Source: Helicobacter pylori NCTC 11637 = CCUG 17874 = ATCC 43504 = JCM 12093 (lineage in GTDB: Bacteria; Campylobacterota; Campylobacteria; Campylobacterales; Helicobacteraceae). From it: a stretch of 64,000 bases of DNA. Under the pieces are notes generated by a model. The model had not been told where the DNA came from, made no database searches, and worked only from the letters and a program-made list of their open reading frames with translations. The position numbers were made by a program, and so were the translations under genes. The stretch lies in the NCBI RefSeq assembly GCF_900478295.1, contig NZ_LS483488.1, positions 1 through 64,000 of the forward strand. The letters run 5' to 3'. Below are positions 16,593 to 24,867 of this stretch, one piece after another (within the stretch, counting starts at the first letter, position 1; each line of letters starts with the position of its first letter).

Positions 16593-17030
16593 ATGGTCAA
16601 TGCTTTGGAGCTAGCAAAATATATTCTTAAGCATTCAAACAAAGAATTGAGCAACTTAGAATTGCAAAAAACTTTGTATTTCACAGAGCTTGACTATATT
16701 AAAAAGTTTGACAAACACCTAGTTTCTGATGATTTTGAAGCTTGGAAATATGGGCCTGTTGCAAGAGAAGTGTATTATGAATACCGCAATTATGGTGCCA
16801 ATTCCATTGACAAACCCAAAGAAGAAACGCTCTCACAAAATCTTAGAGAAGATGAACTTGAAACCATCAATCGCTCCATAGAAAAATGCAACAAAAAATC
16901 CTATTGGGATTTAGTGAAAGAGAGTCATAAAGAAGATGGCGCTTGGCATAAAAGCTTCAAAGAAGATAGAAAAGAAATCATTAGCAAAGATTTGATCAAA
17001 CAAGAAGCCAAACAAGCAAATGGAAACTAA
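16593..17030 (+). CDS. Panacea / DUF4065 (SocA-like) domain protein, candidate antitoxin
   Basis: 145 residues spanning one Panacea domain. NLELQKTLYFTELDYIKKF matches the family's LQKLLYF helix, and FEAWKYGPVAREVYYEYRNYG is its most conserved stretch. Panacea proteins act as antitoxins of many unrelated toxins (PanAT pairs) or as proteolytic adaptors (SocA). A strong ribosome site AGGAGGT (16581-16587) precedes the ATG, and a TAAAAT lies near 16561. The next gene overlaps its end by 11 bases and leads to a membrane protein, the usual place for a partner toxin. Antitoxin role is inferred. Confidence 0.8.
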   Translation: MVNALELAKYILKHSNKELSNLELQKTLYFTELDYIKKFDKHLVSDDFEAWKYGPVAREVYYEYRNYGANSIDKPKEETLSQNLREDELETINRSIEKCNKKSYWDLVKESHKEDGAWHKSFKEDRKEIISKDLIKQEAKQANGN

Positions 17031-17160
17031 AGAAGAATATAAAGATAAAAAGCTAGAAGAAATTATTGTATTGCTGTGCGAAGAGGGGGATTTGTCTGGT
17101 CAAAAAGATCAAATCATCAAAGATCTCAAAGAAATCTATGTAAGGAGAATACAAGCATAA
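17020..17160 (+). CDS. Small 46-residue ORF, probable N-terminal part of the following membrane protein
   Basis: METKEEYKDKKLEEIIVLLC and on to RRIQA, overlapping the stop of the Panacea-like gene. The charged helical sequence looks coding. Removing one A from TAAGG at 17141-17145 would join its KDLKEIYV to GEYKHKYSKITTIIL in the next frame, which runs into the 188-residue membrane protein and would make one protein of about 254 residues. So this is either a small coupled protein or the 5' part of a frameshifted gene. I favour the second. Confidence 0.6.
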   Translation: METKEEYKDKKLEEIIVLLCEEGDLSGQKDQIIKDLKEIYVRRIQA

Positions 17161-17218
17161 ATACTCAAAAATCACAACTATTATTTTAAATTCCACAAGG
17201 GATAAAGAGCAAGCCTTT

Positions 17219-17785
17219 ATGACGCTCACACAAAATATAAAGACACTCAAAGAGATTCAAGGTAATAAAGAAGTTGAAAGCATTAAACCAAAATTAGAAA
17301 AGCTTTATGATCACATGAATTTAGAGTGTATCAGACTGCAAGATTTTGATGAGAAAATGAGTAGAGTTAAAGATGTTTCTATCAAGTTAGAAGACGATCT
17401 AAATAAAAACTATAAAAAATTAAGCGAAGAATTGAATAAGCAACAAACGCAATACATAACCATTTTAGGTATTTTTGCCTCTATTGTTTTAACATTTGTT
17501 GGGGGATTGGCATTTTCCACTTCTGTTTTATCAAGTATTGACAAAGCGAACGCCTATCGTTTGGTTTTTGTTATGGCTTTTATAGCTTTATTTTTTGGGA
17601 ATATTTTGTATCTGCTTTTTTCTTTTTTATCAAAAATATCCTTATCAAAAGAGGAAAAAGATAAACAAGAAAATTTTTTCAAAAAACCCATGTTTTGGTT
17701 TAATCTGATGGTTACAATTCTATTTGTGATTGGTTTTGTGGGAGAATTGCATATAATACAGAGATTAGTTTCTAAATATCTTTAA
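17219..17785 (+). CDS. Coiled-coil membrane protein, candidate partner of the Panacea-like protein
   Basis: 188 residues from ATG 17219: a charged, helical N-terminal half (about 1-75, coiled-coil-like), then three transmembrane segments at about 78-101, 111-135 and 160-180 with a lysine/glutamate-rich loop. The frame is open upstream to 17144 and encodes plausible sequence with no start codon there, pointing to an upstream frameshift. No ribosome site of note precedes ATG 17219. Function unknown; a membrane-acting toxin is one reading given the Panacea neighbour, a housekeeping membrane protein another. Confidence 0.7.
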   Translation: MTLTQNIKTLKEIQGNKEVESIKPKLEKLYDHMNLECIRLQDFDEKMSRVKDVSIKLEDDLNKNYKKLSEELNKQQTQYITILGIFASIVLTFVGGLAFSTSVLSSIDKANAYRLVFVMAFIALFFGNILYLLFSFLSKISLSKEEKDKQENFFKKPMFWFNLMVTILFVIGFVGELHIIQRLVSKYL

Positions 17786-17950
17786 ATTCAACCCAACCCA
17801 TTTTTTGCGTCATTCCAATAAAATTTGATGCAAATCTTTCTTAATTGAGTGTTTTTTTTGCAATTTTGAAAATTTCAATACTCACTCATTGAAAAACCTA
17901 AATTATTTCTTTCAAATTTAGCCTTAAGAAATCCAATCACGTGCTTATTT

Positions 17951-17994
17951 AACACCGCAAGCCTTTTAGCTTAAAGTCCTTTTGATTAAGGACT
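17951..17994. terminator. Hairpin after nusA, overlapping the right copy of the imperfect repeat
   Basis: AGTCCTT 17975-17981 pairs with AAGGACT 17988-17994 around TTGATT. It lies 24 bases past the nusA stop (minus strand) and also downstream of the membrane protein on the plus strand, so it can end both transcripts. Its left part is the repeat AACACCGCAAGCC..TTAAAG shared with 16422-16449. Confidence 0.5.
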
Positions 17995-18017
17995 CAATAA
18001 GTTTCACAGAAATCATT

Positions 18018-19205
18018 TTAATTCTTAAACAAAGACTCTAAAGCTTCTACCCCTACTTTTTGCGTTTCTTTTTCGCTTTCATTTTCTGCGTTTTCTTTCA
18101 CGCTAGGAATGGTTTCAAACTCTATGTGATAGCCTGTAAGCATGGACGCTAAGCACACATTCACCCCGCCTTTACCGATAGCTTTAGATTTTTCAATGTC
18201 TAATAAACGCACTTTAGCCTTTTGCAAATGGTTATTGACGATAAAACGCTCTTGAATGGATTCTTTTTCTTCAGCATTCAATTCTTCTATAGGGATTTTT
18301 TTGATTTCAACGCTTAAAATTTTGGCTGGAGCGAGCGCGAGAGTGATATAAATTTCAGGCACATTAGAATACTCTATGCAATCAATGTTTTCTTTATTCA
18401 ATTCGTTACTGATCGCATTAATGCGCACGCCCTTAACCCCCACAGCCGCGCCTATGGGATCAATCCTAGCGTTATGGGAAAAAAAGCTCACTTTCGCTCT
18501 GTTGCCTGGGATTCGCGCGCAATGGATGATTTCAATTTCTTTGTCTTTAATTTCAGGGACTTCTAATTCCAACAAAGCTTCAAGCATTTTAGGGGTGGTG
18601 CGGCTCAGCTCTAATAATAAGCCTTTTTTCGTGCGTTTGACTTGCGTTAAAACCGCTTTAATGCTATCGCCCACTTTAAAACTCTCGCCCTTGATGCGAT
18701 GGCGCATGGAAAGAACGCCCTGAAATTGCTGCTCAATCTCAATAAAGGTGTTTTGGTTGTGATCCACTAAAATCACTTGCCCCATTAAAACGCTGTTAAG
18801 GCGCTTTTGAAACGCTTCAAAGTGGCTGTCTTCTAACGCTTTTTCTAACTGGTATTGCAAATCTTTAAAAAGGCGGTTGATCGCTCCTTGCTTCATGCTC
18901 TCCAAACTCAAGCTGTAAGACAATTCGTCTTTAATCTTAACGCTTGGATCCATTTCTTTGGCTTTAGACAAACTGATGTATTTAGAAGGGTCGTTAATCA
19001 ATCTTTCATCATTATCTTCTAAAACTTCTACCAACTGGATAAGCTGGAGCTGCTTGTTTTCTTCAATTACCAAGTAGCGTGCTAGGGGATCTAACTCATT
19101 TTGCGCCATTTTTAACAAACAGCCTTGAATCACTTTTGAAATCATCTCTTTAGGCAAATTTTTTTCATACGCAATGCATTCTATAAGATCGCTGATTTTT
19201 TCCAT
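18018..19205 (-). CDS. nusA: Transcription termination/antitermination factor NusA
   Basis: Binds RNA polymerase and nascent RNA to control pausing, termination and antitermination. 395 residues: N-terminal polymerase-binding domain (about 1-125), S1 domain (about 130-200, with GQVILVDHNQNTFIEIEQQF), then two KH domains with IDPIGAAVGVKGVRINAI and KSKAIGKGGVNVCLASML. The tail is Glu-rich. It lacks the C-terminal acidic repeats of E. coli NusA (495 residues), as usual outside gammaproteobacteria. ATG 19205 follows AAGGAA on the minus strand. It stands alone rather than in an infB operon. Confidence 0.96.
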   Translation of the reverse strand: MEKISDLIECIAYEKNLPKEMISKVIQGCLLKMAQNELDPLARYLVIEENKQLQLIQLVEVLEDNDERLINDPSKYISLSKAKEMDPSVKIKDELSYSLSLESMKQGAINRLFKDLQYQLEKALEDSHFEAFQKRLNSVLMGQVILVDHNQNTFIEIEQQFQGVLSMRHRIKGESFKVGDSIKAVLTQVKRTKKGLLLELSRTTPKMLEALLELEVPEIKDKEIEIIHCARIPGNRAKVSFFSHNARIDPIGAAVGVKGVRINAISNELNKENIDCIEYSNVPEIYITLALAPAKILSVEIKKIPIEELNAEEKESIQERFIVNNHLQKAKVRLLDIEKSKAIGKGGVNVCLASMLTGYHIEFETIPSVKENAENESEKETQKVGVEALESLFKN

Positions 19206-19306
19206 TCTTAAGTTCCTTTAAATTGATGTTCTGTCGTTTTCTATCATTCTCTAGCGTTTTGTGGGGGATATGGCATGTTTAAAAGAAATTTTATTATAGC
19301 GAATTT

Positions 19307-20467
19307 TTAAGCTTTATTAAGAATTTCTTCTAAGATTAGAGCGATTTTTTCAAAATCTTTTTCATTCAAGCTAAAGACTTCAAAGCACACAAATTCGCAT
19401 GAAATTCTTGTAATAACGCCTTTTTGGAAAAGCTTTAAATAAAGTTTCTCACTATTTAAAGCGCGGGTGTTTTTGGGCTGGACTTTCACGCAAAAGGATT
19501 CCAATTCTCTATCGGGCAAATTCCCTATTTTAGAAAAGCTAGAGGCTATGCTCACATTCAATTCTAAAGGCTTTAAAAGGGCGTAGAGTTTGAGGGCTTT
19601 TTGCAATAAGGCGTCTTTAGTTTGGTTTAATAATGCATGAATTGTAATGTCTTCTTGATGATTGACCCATGCTTTTAGGCTGCAAAAAAGCAAGGTGAGC
19701 GTGATTTTATCCACCCTTAAGGCTCTATAAAGGGGGTGGTTTTTTAATATTTCAACCCATTCTTTTTGCCCCATAATAATGCCCGCTTGCGCGCTGTTAA
19801 AGAATTTATCCGCGCTAAAGCTTAAAAGCGATGGTTTGAGGGCTAAAATTTCTTCTAAAGCCGCTCTGTTTAACAAATCCACATCCCCTAAATTGTAATA
19901 ATCAATCAAATCATGCTCTTTAGCCAGAGTTTGTAAATCTTTAAAGGGCGTGTCTTTTTTAAAATGGGGGTTGTGGGTTTTAAAGAGCATTTTGCTGTTT
20001 TCATTCAAGGCTAAGCGGTAATCCCTTAAATAAGCGCGATTAATATTCCCCACTAAATGCAGCCTAGCCCCACTACTCAATAAAATATCTTTAAGGTTAA
20101 AATTCCCCCCCACTAATTCGCCATAAGAAACAATGATTTCTTTTTCTTGCGCTAAAGCGTTAGCGATGAGGAATACCGCGCTGGTGTTATTATTGACAAT
20201 TAAAATTTCTTCAGTGCCAAAGCACGCCTTAAAAAGCTGTTTTAAAGGGGTTAAGCGGTTCGTTTTTTTAGCGGTGTTTAGATCGTATTCTAAATCAATG
20301 GGTTGGGTTAAAACTTCTTTTAAATAAGGTTCGATTTTTTCATAAAATTGCACACTAAAAAACGATCGCCCATGGCTTTCATCAAAAACGCTCGCGCTCG
20401 CATTGATGATTTTTTGATAAGGGTTTTTCAAAAGATCCGGGGTTATTTCAAGCGTTTCTTTAGCCAT
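19307..20467 (-). CDS. selA: SelA-like PLP-dependent protein (selenocysteine synthase homologue)
   Basis: Canonical SelA converts Ser-tRNA(Sec) to Sec-tRNA(Sec) using selenophosphate. This 386-residue protein keeps the PLP-lysine region [18 protein letters not shown] (Lys221) and the NNNTSAVFL segment, but is shorter than E. coli SelA (463). No selB, selD, tRNA-Sec or selenoprotein gene is in the window, and H. pylori is generally held to lack a complete selenocysteine pathway, so the true substrate may differ. A 101-base gap separates it from nusA downstream on the same strand. Confidence 0.85.
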   Translation of the reverse strand: MAKETLEITPDLLKNPYQKIINASASVFDESHGRSFFSVQFYEKIEPYLKEVLTQPIDLEYDLNTAKKTNRLTPLKQLFKACFGTEEILIVNNNTSAVFLIANALAQEKEIIVSYGELVGGNFNLKDILLSSGARLHLVGNINRAYLRDYRLALNENSKMLFKTHNPHFKKDTPFKDLQTLAKEHDLIDYYNLGDVDLLNRAALEEILALKPSLLSFSADKFFNSAQAGIIMGQKEWVEILKNHPLYRALRVDKITLTLLFCSLKAWVNHQEDITIHALLNQTKDALLQKALKLYALLKPLELNVSIASSFSKIGNLPDRELESFCVKVQPKNTRALNSEKLYLKLFQKGVITRISCEFVCFEVFSLNEKDFEKIALILEEILNKA

Positions 20468-20668
20468 AGTGGAGCTCGTTTGATTCCTTTTTTGAGAATT
20501 GAAATAAAGCGTTATCTTAAACTAAACTCGCTAAATTTTTGATAAAACTACTTTTTTAAGATCCTTAAGAGCATCTTAATGAGTTTATTGAGAGAGCGGA
20601 ACTTTTTCCATAGAGTTTGGCGGTTTCTATAGGGTTTCTTCATGCTTGTTTCCATGTTCAAAATTCAA

Positions 20669-20690
20669 AAAGAAATCCTAGGATTTCTTT
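20669..20690. terminator. Perfect 22-bp palindromic terminator after frpB4
   Basis: AAAGAAATCCT / AGGATTTCTTT is a perfect inverted repeat 4 bases beyond the frpB4 stop, followed on the minus strand by TTGAATTTTG. It is bidirectional in form. The rest of 20468-20668 shows nothing beyond the selA upstream region. Confidence 0.7.
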
Positions 20691-20694
20691 AATT

Positions 20695-23286
20695 TTAGAA
20701 TTGATAGGATACCTCAAAACGCGCATTAAATCCAGGGGCAGGGAGTGCCATGCGTTTATTCTTAGGGATCATATCGCTTGCTGGAGCGTCCGCGCTCGCT
20801 TGCCACACGGAAGCTTGGCTGACATATTGCTTGTTTAAGATATTGTTAAACACGGCTGAAATCCTTAAACCCTGCCATTTTTTAGAAGTGGGGGTCCAGT
20901 TGATAAAGACATTATGCACGCCATACCCGGGTTTATGGATTTTCATCAAGCCGTATTGCGGATAGTAGATAGAATAACCTTCATAAAACATGTTAGTTAC
21001 AAAACGCGAGAGCCAGGTTAAAGTAAGTCCCCATTTGTGGATATTATAATCGGCTTTTAGGATAAACACATTCCCAGTCGTTGCAGCTAGAGCGTAAGTG
21101 TCCGCCAATAAATGCCCCCTAGCCGTTGGCCAAGAGCGAGCCACTGAGAAAGTCCCTACGAAATTTTTATATTGCACATTCCCTGAAACTTCATAACCAT
21201 AAATATTAATGGTTTCGGGTAAATTCCCTGACATGTTTTTTGCAGTCGCGTTACCCCCACCATTTTTAGAAGTGTCTTGCCCGTAGCTGTTGATGAAGTT
21301 ATTGATGACCTGATAGAACGCTGCCCCACGCACATTGAAATACTTGCTGTTGTAATCCACATTGAATTCCACATTTTGACCGATTGATGGGCGCAAGTTC
21401 CTTTGATAAATCACCGTAGGATCGCGCATCAAAACGCCATCGCCAGGCAAAGCCCCCTTAGTTACATACGCATAGCTCACTTTCAAGCCAATGCTTTCAA
21501 TGGGGTTATAAAGCACGGTTGCAGAAGGCGAGAAGCCAGAAGTTACATGCGTGCGACCGTTTTTGTCCAGCAAGGTGTAAATATCATAACGAGTTCCCGC
21601 ACCCACGATGAGGTTTTTCAAGAGATTGTAGTTCGCTTGCATAAACCCTCCGATGATATTCCCGATCGCATGCGAATTTTGGGGCATGTTACGATAGAGC
21701 GGGTTAGGCGCATTCAGATTTTGAGGGTATTGAGAGCTTTGATCGGTGTAGTAATGGCGGTAAGGCAAGCCCGGCCCGTTAGGGTCGTTAGGATCAATGT
21801 TGTTTTTGTAATAGCCGTTTTTGCCTTTATCCAATCCAGAGAAAACGCTCAGGTTTTGATAAATCATGCCGTATTCAAACACATTCCCATAATCTTCGCT
21901 AATGGGGTGGGTTACTTTAAAATTAACGCCTGAGTTGATTAAGAAAATCCTTCTGGCTAAAGTCCCCTCAGCGTCCGCATTCCCTAAAGTCCAATCGTTT
22001 GCGCTAGGGTTTTGAGCGTTAGGGGGAGTCATGTCGTAATCAGGGTTTTTAGGAACAAGTCCATGGTAAATATTAGATCCTGTGGAAATTGCAGAAGCGC
22101 CTTGCCAATTGATCGAGCCCGGCTGCCCATAGCCTATTTGATAGCCTCCATTAGAAGGCCTGATAGCCCCTTGCGTGCACTGGCTGATATTATCCGGGTT
22201 GTTACACCAATCCTTAACTTCAGGGATGTAATCCGGGTTGGCCGGCTCATTAGAATTGTAAGCGAAGGGATTTACCACAGGGTTATAATCGCCCCCCCTT
22301 ACCCCTAAAAAGGCGGTGGATTCAACGCGCGGCTGGTTAAAACTAGTGCCTCCATCATGCTTGTATTTCAGGCTCAAATTGTGGTTGAAGTTAATGGTAT
22401 GGGCTAATTCTTTCCCAAAGTCAATCACAAAAGGTGCTGGCTGGCTTCCTGGGTCGTTGGCTTTAGACAGCGCCGAAGTGGTGTTAGGGCGTAAAAGCCT
22501 GGTGGAATTTTCCCTTGTCATGTTATAGCTTAAGCTAATGGTATCCGTGTCGTTGATATAGCCATTGACCTTACCTAAAACGCTATTGATTTCGCTCGGA
22601 GTCCCTACGCCAATGTCGCTATTACTCGGATTTTGCAAGTCAAAAGTAGGGTGGAAGAGATTCCTAAAAGCGTTGTTCCCGTCTCTGTAATAAAAAATAT
22701 TTTGATGGTTGTAATAGGCGAGGATGTCCCAATTCTTCCCACGATAGGCCGCAGTAGCGTTCATGCGATACCCAAAGTTAGTGTAAAAGCCCGCTTCCGC
22801 TTTAGCCCCATAAGTTTGATTCTTTCTTAAGAAGTCGTTAGCGTCAATCGTGGTGAAAGACAATTTACCCGCAACAGCACCTGGGCCTGCTGAAGCGTTC
22901 GCCGCCCCCTTAATCACTTCCACTTCTTTAATCATGTTAGGATCGATCACGGTGTTAGCGTCATGGTGGAAAATGTTACCATTTTGAGCGACGCCATCTA
23001 TCGTTACCCTTAAGAGACGGCTCTCAATCCCCCTAACATAGATCTTTTGCGCCATCAAGCCCCCACTGGCCACATTCACATCCGCTCTAGTCCTAAAAAT
23101 ATCACGGATTTGGTTGCTTTGGCGCTGTTGGAGCTCTTTCCTTTCAATATACATTTTGTTGTTGTATTCAAAGGTCCTTTCACCCTTAGTGGTTACCTTA
23201 CCCAAAGTGTGGGTATTTTCTTGAGCTTGCAAACTGCTAGCGGCAATACAAGAGACAAACACGATACGAAATTTATTCCTAAGCAT
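20695..23286 (-). CDS. frpB4: TonB-dependent outer-membrane receptor FrpB4 (nickel uptake type)
   Basis: 863 residues. Signal peptide about 1-21 (ASSLQA). Plug domain about 45-170 with RQSNQIRDIFRTRADVNVAS, KIYVRGIESRLLRVTIDGVA and EVEVIKGAANASAGPGAVAG. A long 22-strand-type barrel follows, ending RFEVSYQF with the terminal aromatic. FrpB4 of H. pylori imports nickel with TonB/ExbB/ExbD, supplying urease and hydrogenase, and is repressed by NikR. A NikR-type operator lies upstream (23347-23374), supporting this over a haem/iron FrpB. A C7 run in the barrel part (about 22292-22298) is in frame. Confidence 0.9.
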   Translation of the reverse strand: MLRNKFRIVFVSCIAASSLQAQENTHTLGKVTTKGERTFEYNNKMYIERKELQQRQSNQIRDIFRTRADVNVASGGLMAQKIYVRGIESRLLRVTIDGVAQNGNIFHHDANTVIDPNMIKEVEVIKGAANASAGPGAVAGKLSFTTIDANDFLRKNQTYGAKAEAGFYTNFGYRMNATAAYRGKNWDILAYYNHQNIFYYRDGNNAFRNLFHPTFDLQNPSNSDIGVGTPSEINSVLGKVNGYINDTDTISLSYNMTRENSTRLLRPNTTSALSKANDPGSQPAPFVIDFGKELAHTINFNHNLSLKYKHDGGTSFNQPRVESTAFLGVRGGDYNPVVNPFAYNSNEPANPDYIPEVKDWCNNPDNISQCTQGAIRPSNGGYQIGYGQPGSINWQGASAISTGSNIYHGLVPKNPDYDMTPPNAQNPSANDWTLGNADAEGTLARRIFLINSGVNFKVTHPISEDYGNVFEYGMIYQNLSVFSGLDKGKNGYYKNNIDPNDPNGPGLPYRHYYTDQSSQYPQNLNAPNPLYRNMPQNSHAIGNIIGGFMQANYNLLKNLIVGAGTRYDIYTLLDKNGRTHVTSGFSPSATVLYNPIESIGLKVSYAYVTKGALPGDGVLMRDPTVIYQRNLRPSIGQNVEFNVDYNSKYFNVRGAAFYQVINNFINSYGQDTSKNGGGNATAKNMSGNLPETINIYGYEVSGNVQYKNFVGTFSVARSWPTARGHLLADTYALAATTGNVFILKADYNIHKWGLTLTWLSRFVTNMFYEGYSIYYPQYGLMKIHKPGYGVHNVFINWTPTSKKWQGLRISAVFNNILNKQYVSQASVWQASADAPASDMIPKNKRMALPAPGFNARFEVSYQF

Positions 23287-23346
23287 TTCTTTTAGCCTTT
23301 TTATTTACTTTTTTCTAAAAATTTAGTCAAGTTTTGAACCTAAGGT

Positions 23347-23374
23347 TATTATTACATTATTCTATTTAATAATA
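23347..23374. promoter_or_regulatory. NikR-type operator upstream of frpB4
   Basis: TATTATTA 23347-23354 and TAATAATA 23367-23374 are inverted repeats. They contain TATTA, exactly 15 bases, then TAATA, fitting the H. pylori NikR pattern TRWYA-N15-TRWYA. The site lies 61-88 bases before the frpB4 ATG, in its only upstream gap. Nickel-dependent repression is inferred. Confidence 0.7.
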
Positions 23375-23439
23375 CCTTAAATTTGTTTTAGGATTAAGAA
23401 AATACCAAGAAAAATGTGATTAAAAAAAGTTTTAGCATT

Positions 23440-23766
23440 TTACTGAACGACTGAATCGATCACTATGCGTGAAGAAGCGCTGCTCATTCCTCTTAAAAAA
23501 GTTTGAGAAGACACATTGATTTCAGCGTTTTGGCGGAAAATATCGCTTGGCTGGTTGCTTTGGCGTTCTTCTAAGTCATGGCGTTTGATAATGATGGTAT
23601 TCCCCCATTGAAAGGGTCTATAAGCGCGCTTTTTTTTAATGACAAAATGAGGTTCTAAATCTAAAAATTGCGCGTAACTGGGGAAATATAGTGGCTCTAG
23701 TAAAGGGTTTATGGGGTGCGCTTTTAAAGCAATAAGGAGGAAAAAGAGGCTAAAGATTGCTTTCAT
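23440..23766 (-). CDS. Truncated FrpB-like receptor fragment (signal plus start of plug)
   Basis: 108 residues: signal peptide MKAIFSLFFLLIALKAHP, a spacer, and then LEERQSNQPSDIFRQNAEIN and FLRGMSSASSRIVIDSVVQ, aligning with FrpB4's RQSNQIRDIFRTRADVN...RVTIDGVAQ. It stops where FrpB4 continues into the plug, so no barrel remains. A full receptor is impossible; this is a remnant of a duplicated frpB gene or a small secreted/periplasmic plug-like peptide. It overlaps the end of folB by 17 bases and is followed by frpB4 after 153 bases. Confidence 0.75.
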   Translation of the reverse strand: MKAIFSLFFLLIALKAHPINPLLEPLYFPSYAQFLDLEPHFVIKKKRAYRPFQWGNTIIIKRHDLEERQSNQPSDIFRQNAEINVSSQTFLRGMSSASSRIVIDSVVQ

Positions 23767-24103
23767 AGTAAATTTTCACGCTCGCCCCCACTTGAGAATT
23801 GGGAGAAATTTCTAACTTGCTGATTTTCAAAAAAAGCTCAGAGATCTCCTTGTAGCGTGTTTTTAAAGCATGGCTTAAATCTTTCAGGGCGTCTTCAATG
23901 AGAAGGTATTGTTTTTCTCGCATGGTGTTTTGAATGATTTCTTGGATTTCCATGTAGTCCAAATAAGCCTTATTGGGTAATTCCGTGTAGAAAAGATCCA
24001 AATCCACGCTTATTTTTTGGGGTTTTAAGCGTTCAAACTCTAAAATCCCCAAAATCGCTTCAAACACCAAGTTATGGATATGAACGCCTTGTTTAGTTTT
24101 CAT
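23750..24103 (-). CDS. folB: Dihydroneopterin aldolase-like protein FolB
   Basis: 117 residues of the FolB/FolX tunnelling fold. VHIHNLVFEAILGILEFERLKPQKISVDLDLF aligns with the family N-terminal strand (LxxxxxGxxxxERxxxQxxxxDxxL), followed by the typical AVxxxI-like segment and a C-terminal ISPNSQVGASVKI strand. In folate synthesis it cleaves dihydroneopterin to the hydroxymethyl pterin. It overlaps plsY by 4 bases at its start and the receptor fragment at its end, so it is translated in a chain. Confidence 0.82.
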   Translation of the reverse strand: MKTKQGVHIHNLVFEAILGILEFERLKPQKISVDLDLFYTELPNKAYLDYMEIQEIIQNTMREKQYLLIEDALKDLSHALKTRYKEISELFLKISKLEISPNSQVGASVKIYYESNL

Positions 24104-24762
24104 AAGACTTTCTTTTCCTTACCGGCTAATAAATTAAAAATATTGCCCGCATGCTTGATAAGGGTAAAAATAAAAATAAGCACCATAGGCGTTTGCGTGC
24201 CGACTTCTTTAAGGATATTGACGCTATCTGGGATATGCATATAAGGGATAAAAAAGATAAGAACAGTCGCTGTGCCTACCCCTAAAATGCTAGCGAGTGA
24301 AGAGATTTTAAGCACCTTACCCACAAAAAACCACACCGTTAAGCCGATCAGGCTTTCAATAGGGATGAGCAACACCACAGAACCCATGATTGTAGAAACA
24401 CCCTTGCCTCCATTGAAATTCAAAAAAGGCGAATAGCAATGCCCTAAAATGCTAGCGATAGCGACCATCCATTGCAAACTGTAATCCAACCCAAACAATT
24501 TGCTTAAAAAAACCGCGAACATGCCTTTGAAGAGATCCAAGATTAAGACTAATAAGGCCATTTGTTTAGCGTTACTCACGCCCTTACTTTGTAAAGCGCG
24601 CAAGACATTCGTCGCACCAATGCCCCCCGATCCAATCTTAGTAATATCCATGCCATAAAAGATTTTCATTAACGCATAGCCAAAAGGAATCCCCCCAATC
24701 AAATAGCCCAAAAGGGTGAAAATCACATTGATATTGGTTAGGAAATTTAAAACGCTTTCCAT
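24100..24762 (-). CDS. plsY: Glycerol-3-phosphate acyltransferase PlsY
   Basis: Integral membrane enzyme that acylates glycerol 3-phosphate from acyl phosphate, the first step of phospholipid synthesis. 220 residues with about five transmembrane segments and the PlsY signatures GIPFGYALMK, GSGGIGATNVLRAL and GHCYSPFLNFNGGKGVST. The frame is open for 42 more codons upstream, but the residues there are not family-like; MESVLNFLTN at 24762 has AAAGGG upstream and gives the normal length. folB is coupled to its end. Confidence 0.93.
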   Translation of the reverse strand: MESVLNFLTNINVIFTLLGYLIGGIPFGYALMKIFYGMDITKIGSGGIGATNVLRALQSKGVSNAKQMALLVLILDLFKGMFAVFLSKLFGLDYSLQWMVAIASILGHCYSPFLNFNGGKGVSTIMGSVVLLIPIESLIGLTVWFFVGKVLKISSLASILGVGTATVLIFFIPYMHIPDSVNILKEVGTQTPMVLIFIFTLIKHAGNIFNLLAGKEKKVL

Positions 24763-24867
24763 AAATACCCTTTCAAATAAAATAGCGTTCATTATAACAT
24801 GTTGCTTTTTAAGTGAAAGCGTTAAGTTGTTAGGGTATAGTGGCTTAAAAATTTTAGGATATTGAGA

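Noticed and set aside
17975-18007. GTTTCACAGAAAT near 18000 as a third parS-like site
   Set aside because: Only the first half matches; the right half of the palindrome is absent.
21403-21933. 176-codon plus-strand ORF inside frpB4
   Set aside because: Antisense shadow of a clearly coding receptor gene; composition is Val/Ile/Arg-rich without domain, signal or ribosome site.
22292-22298. C7 tract in frpB4 as a possible switch
   Set aside because: The frame is intact on both sides and the tract is short; kept only as a remark in the gene entry.
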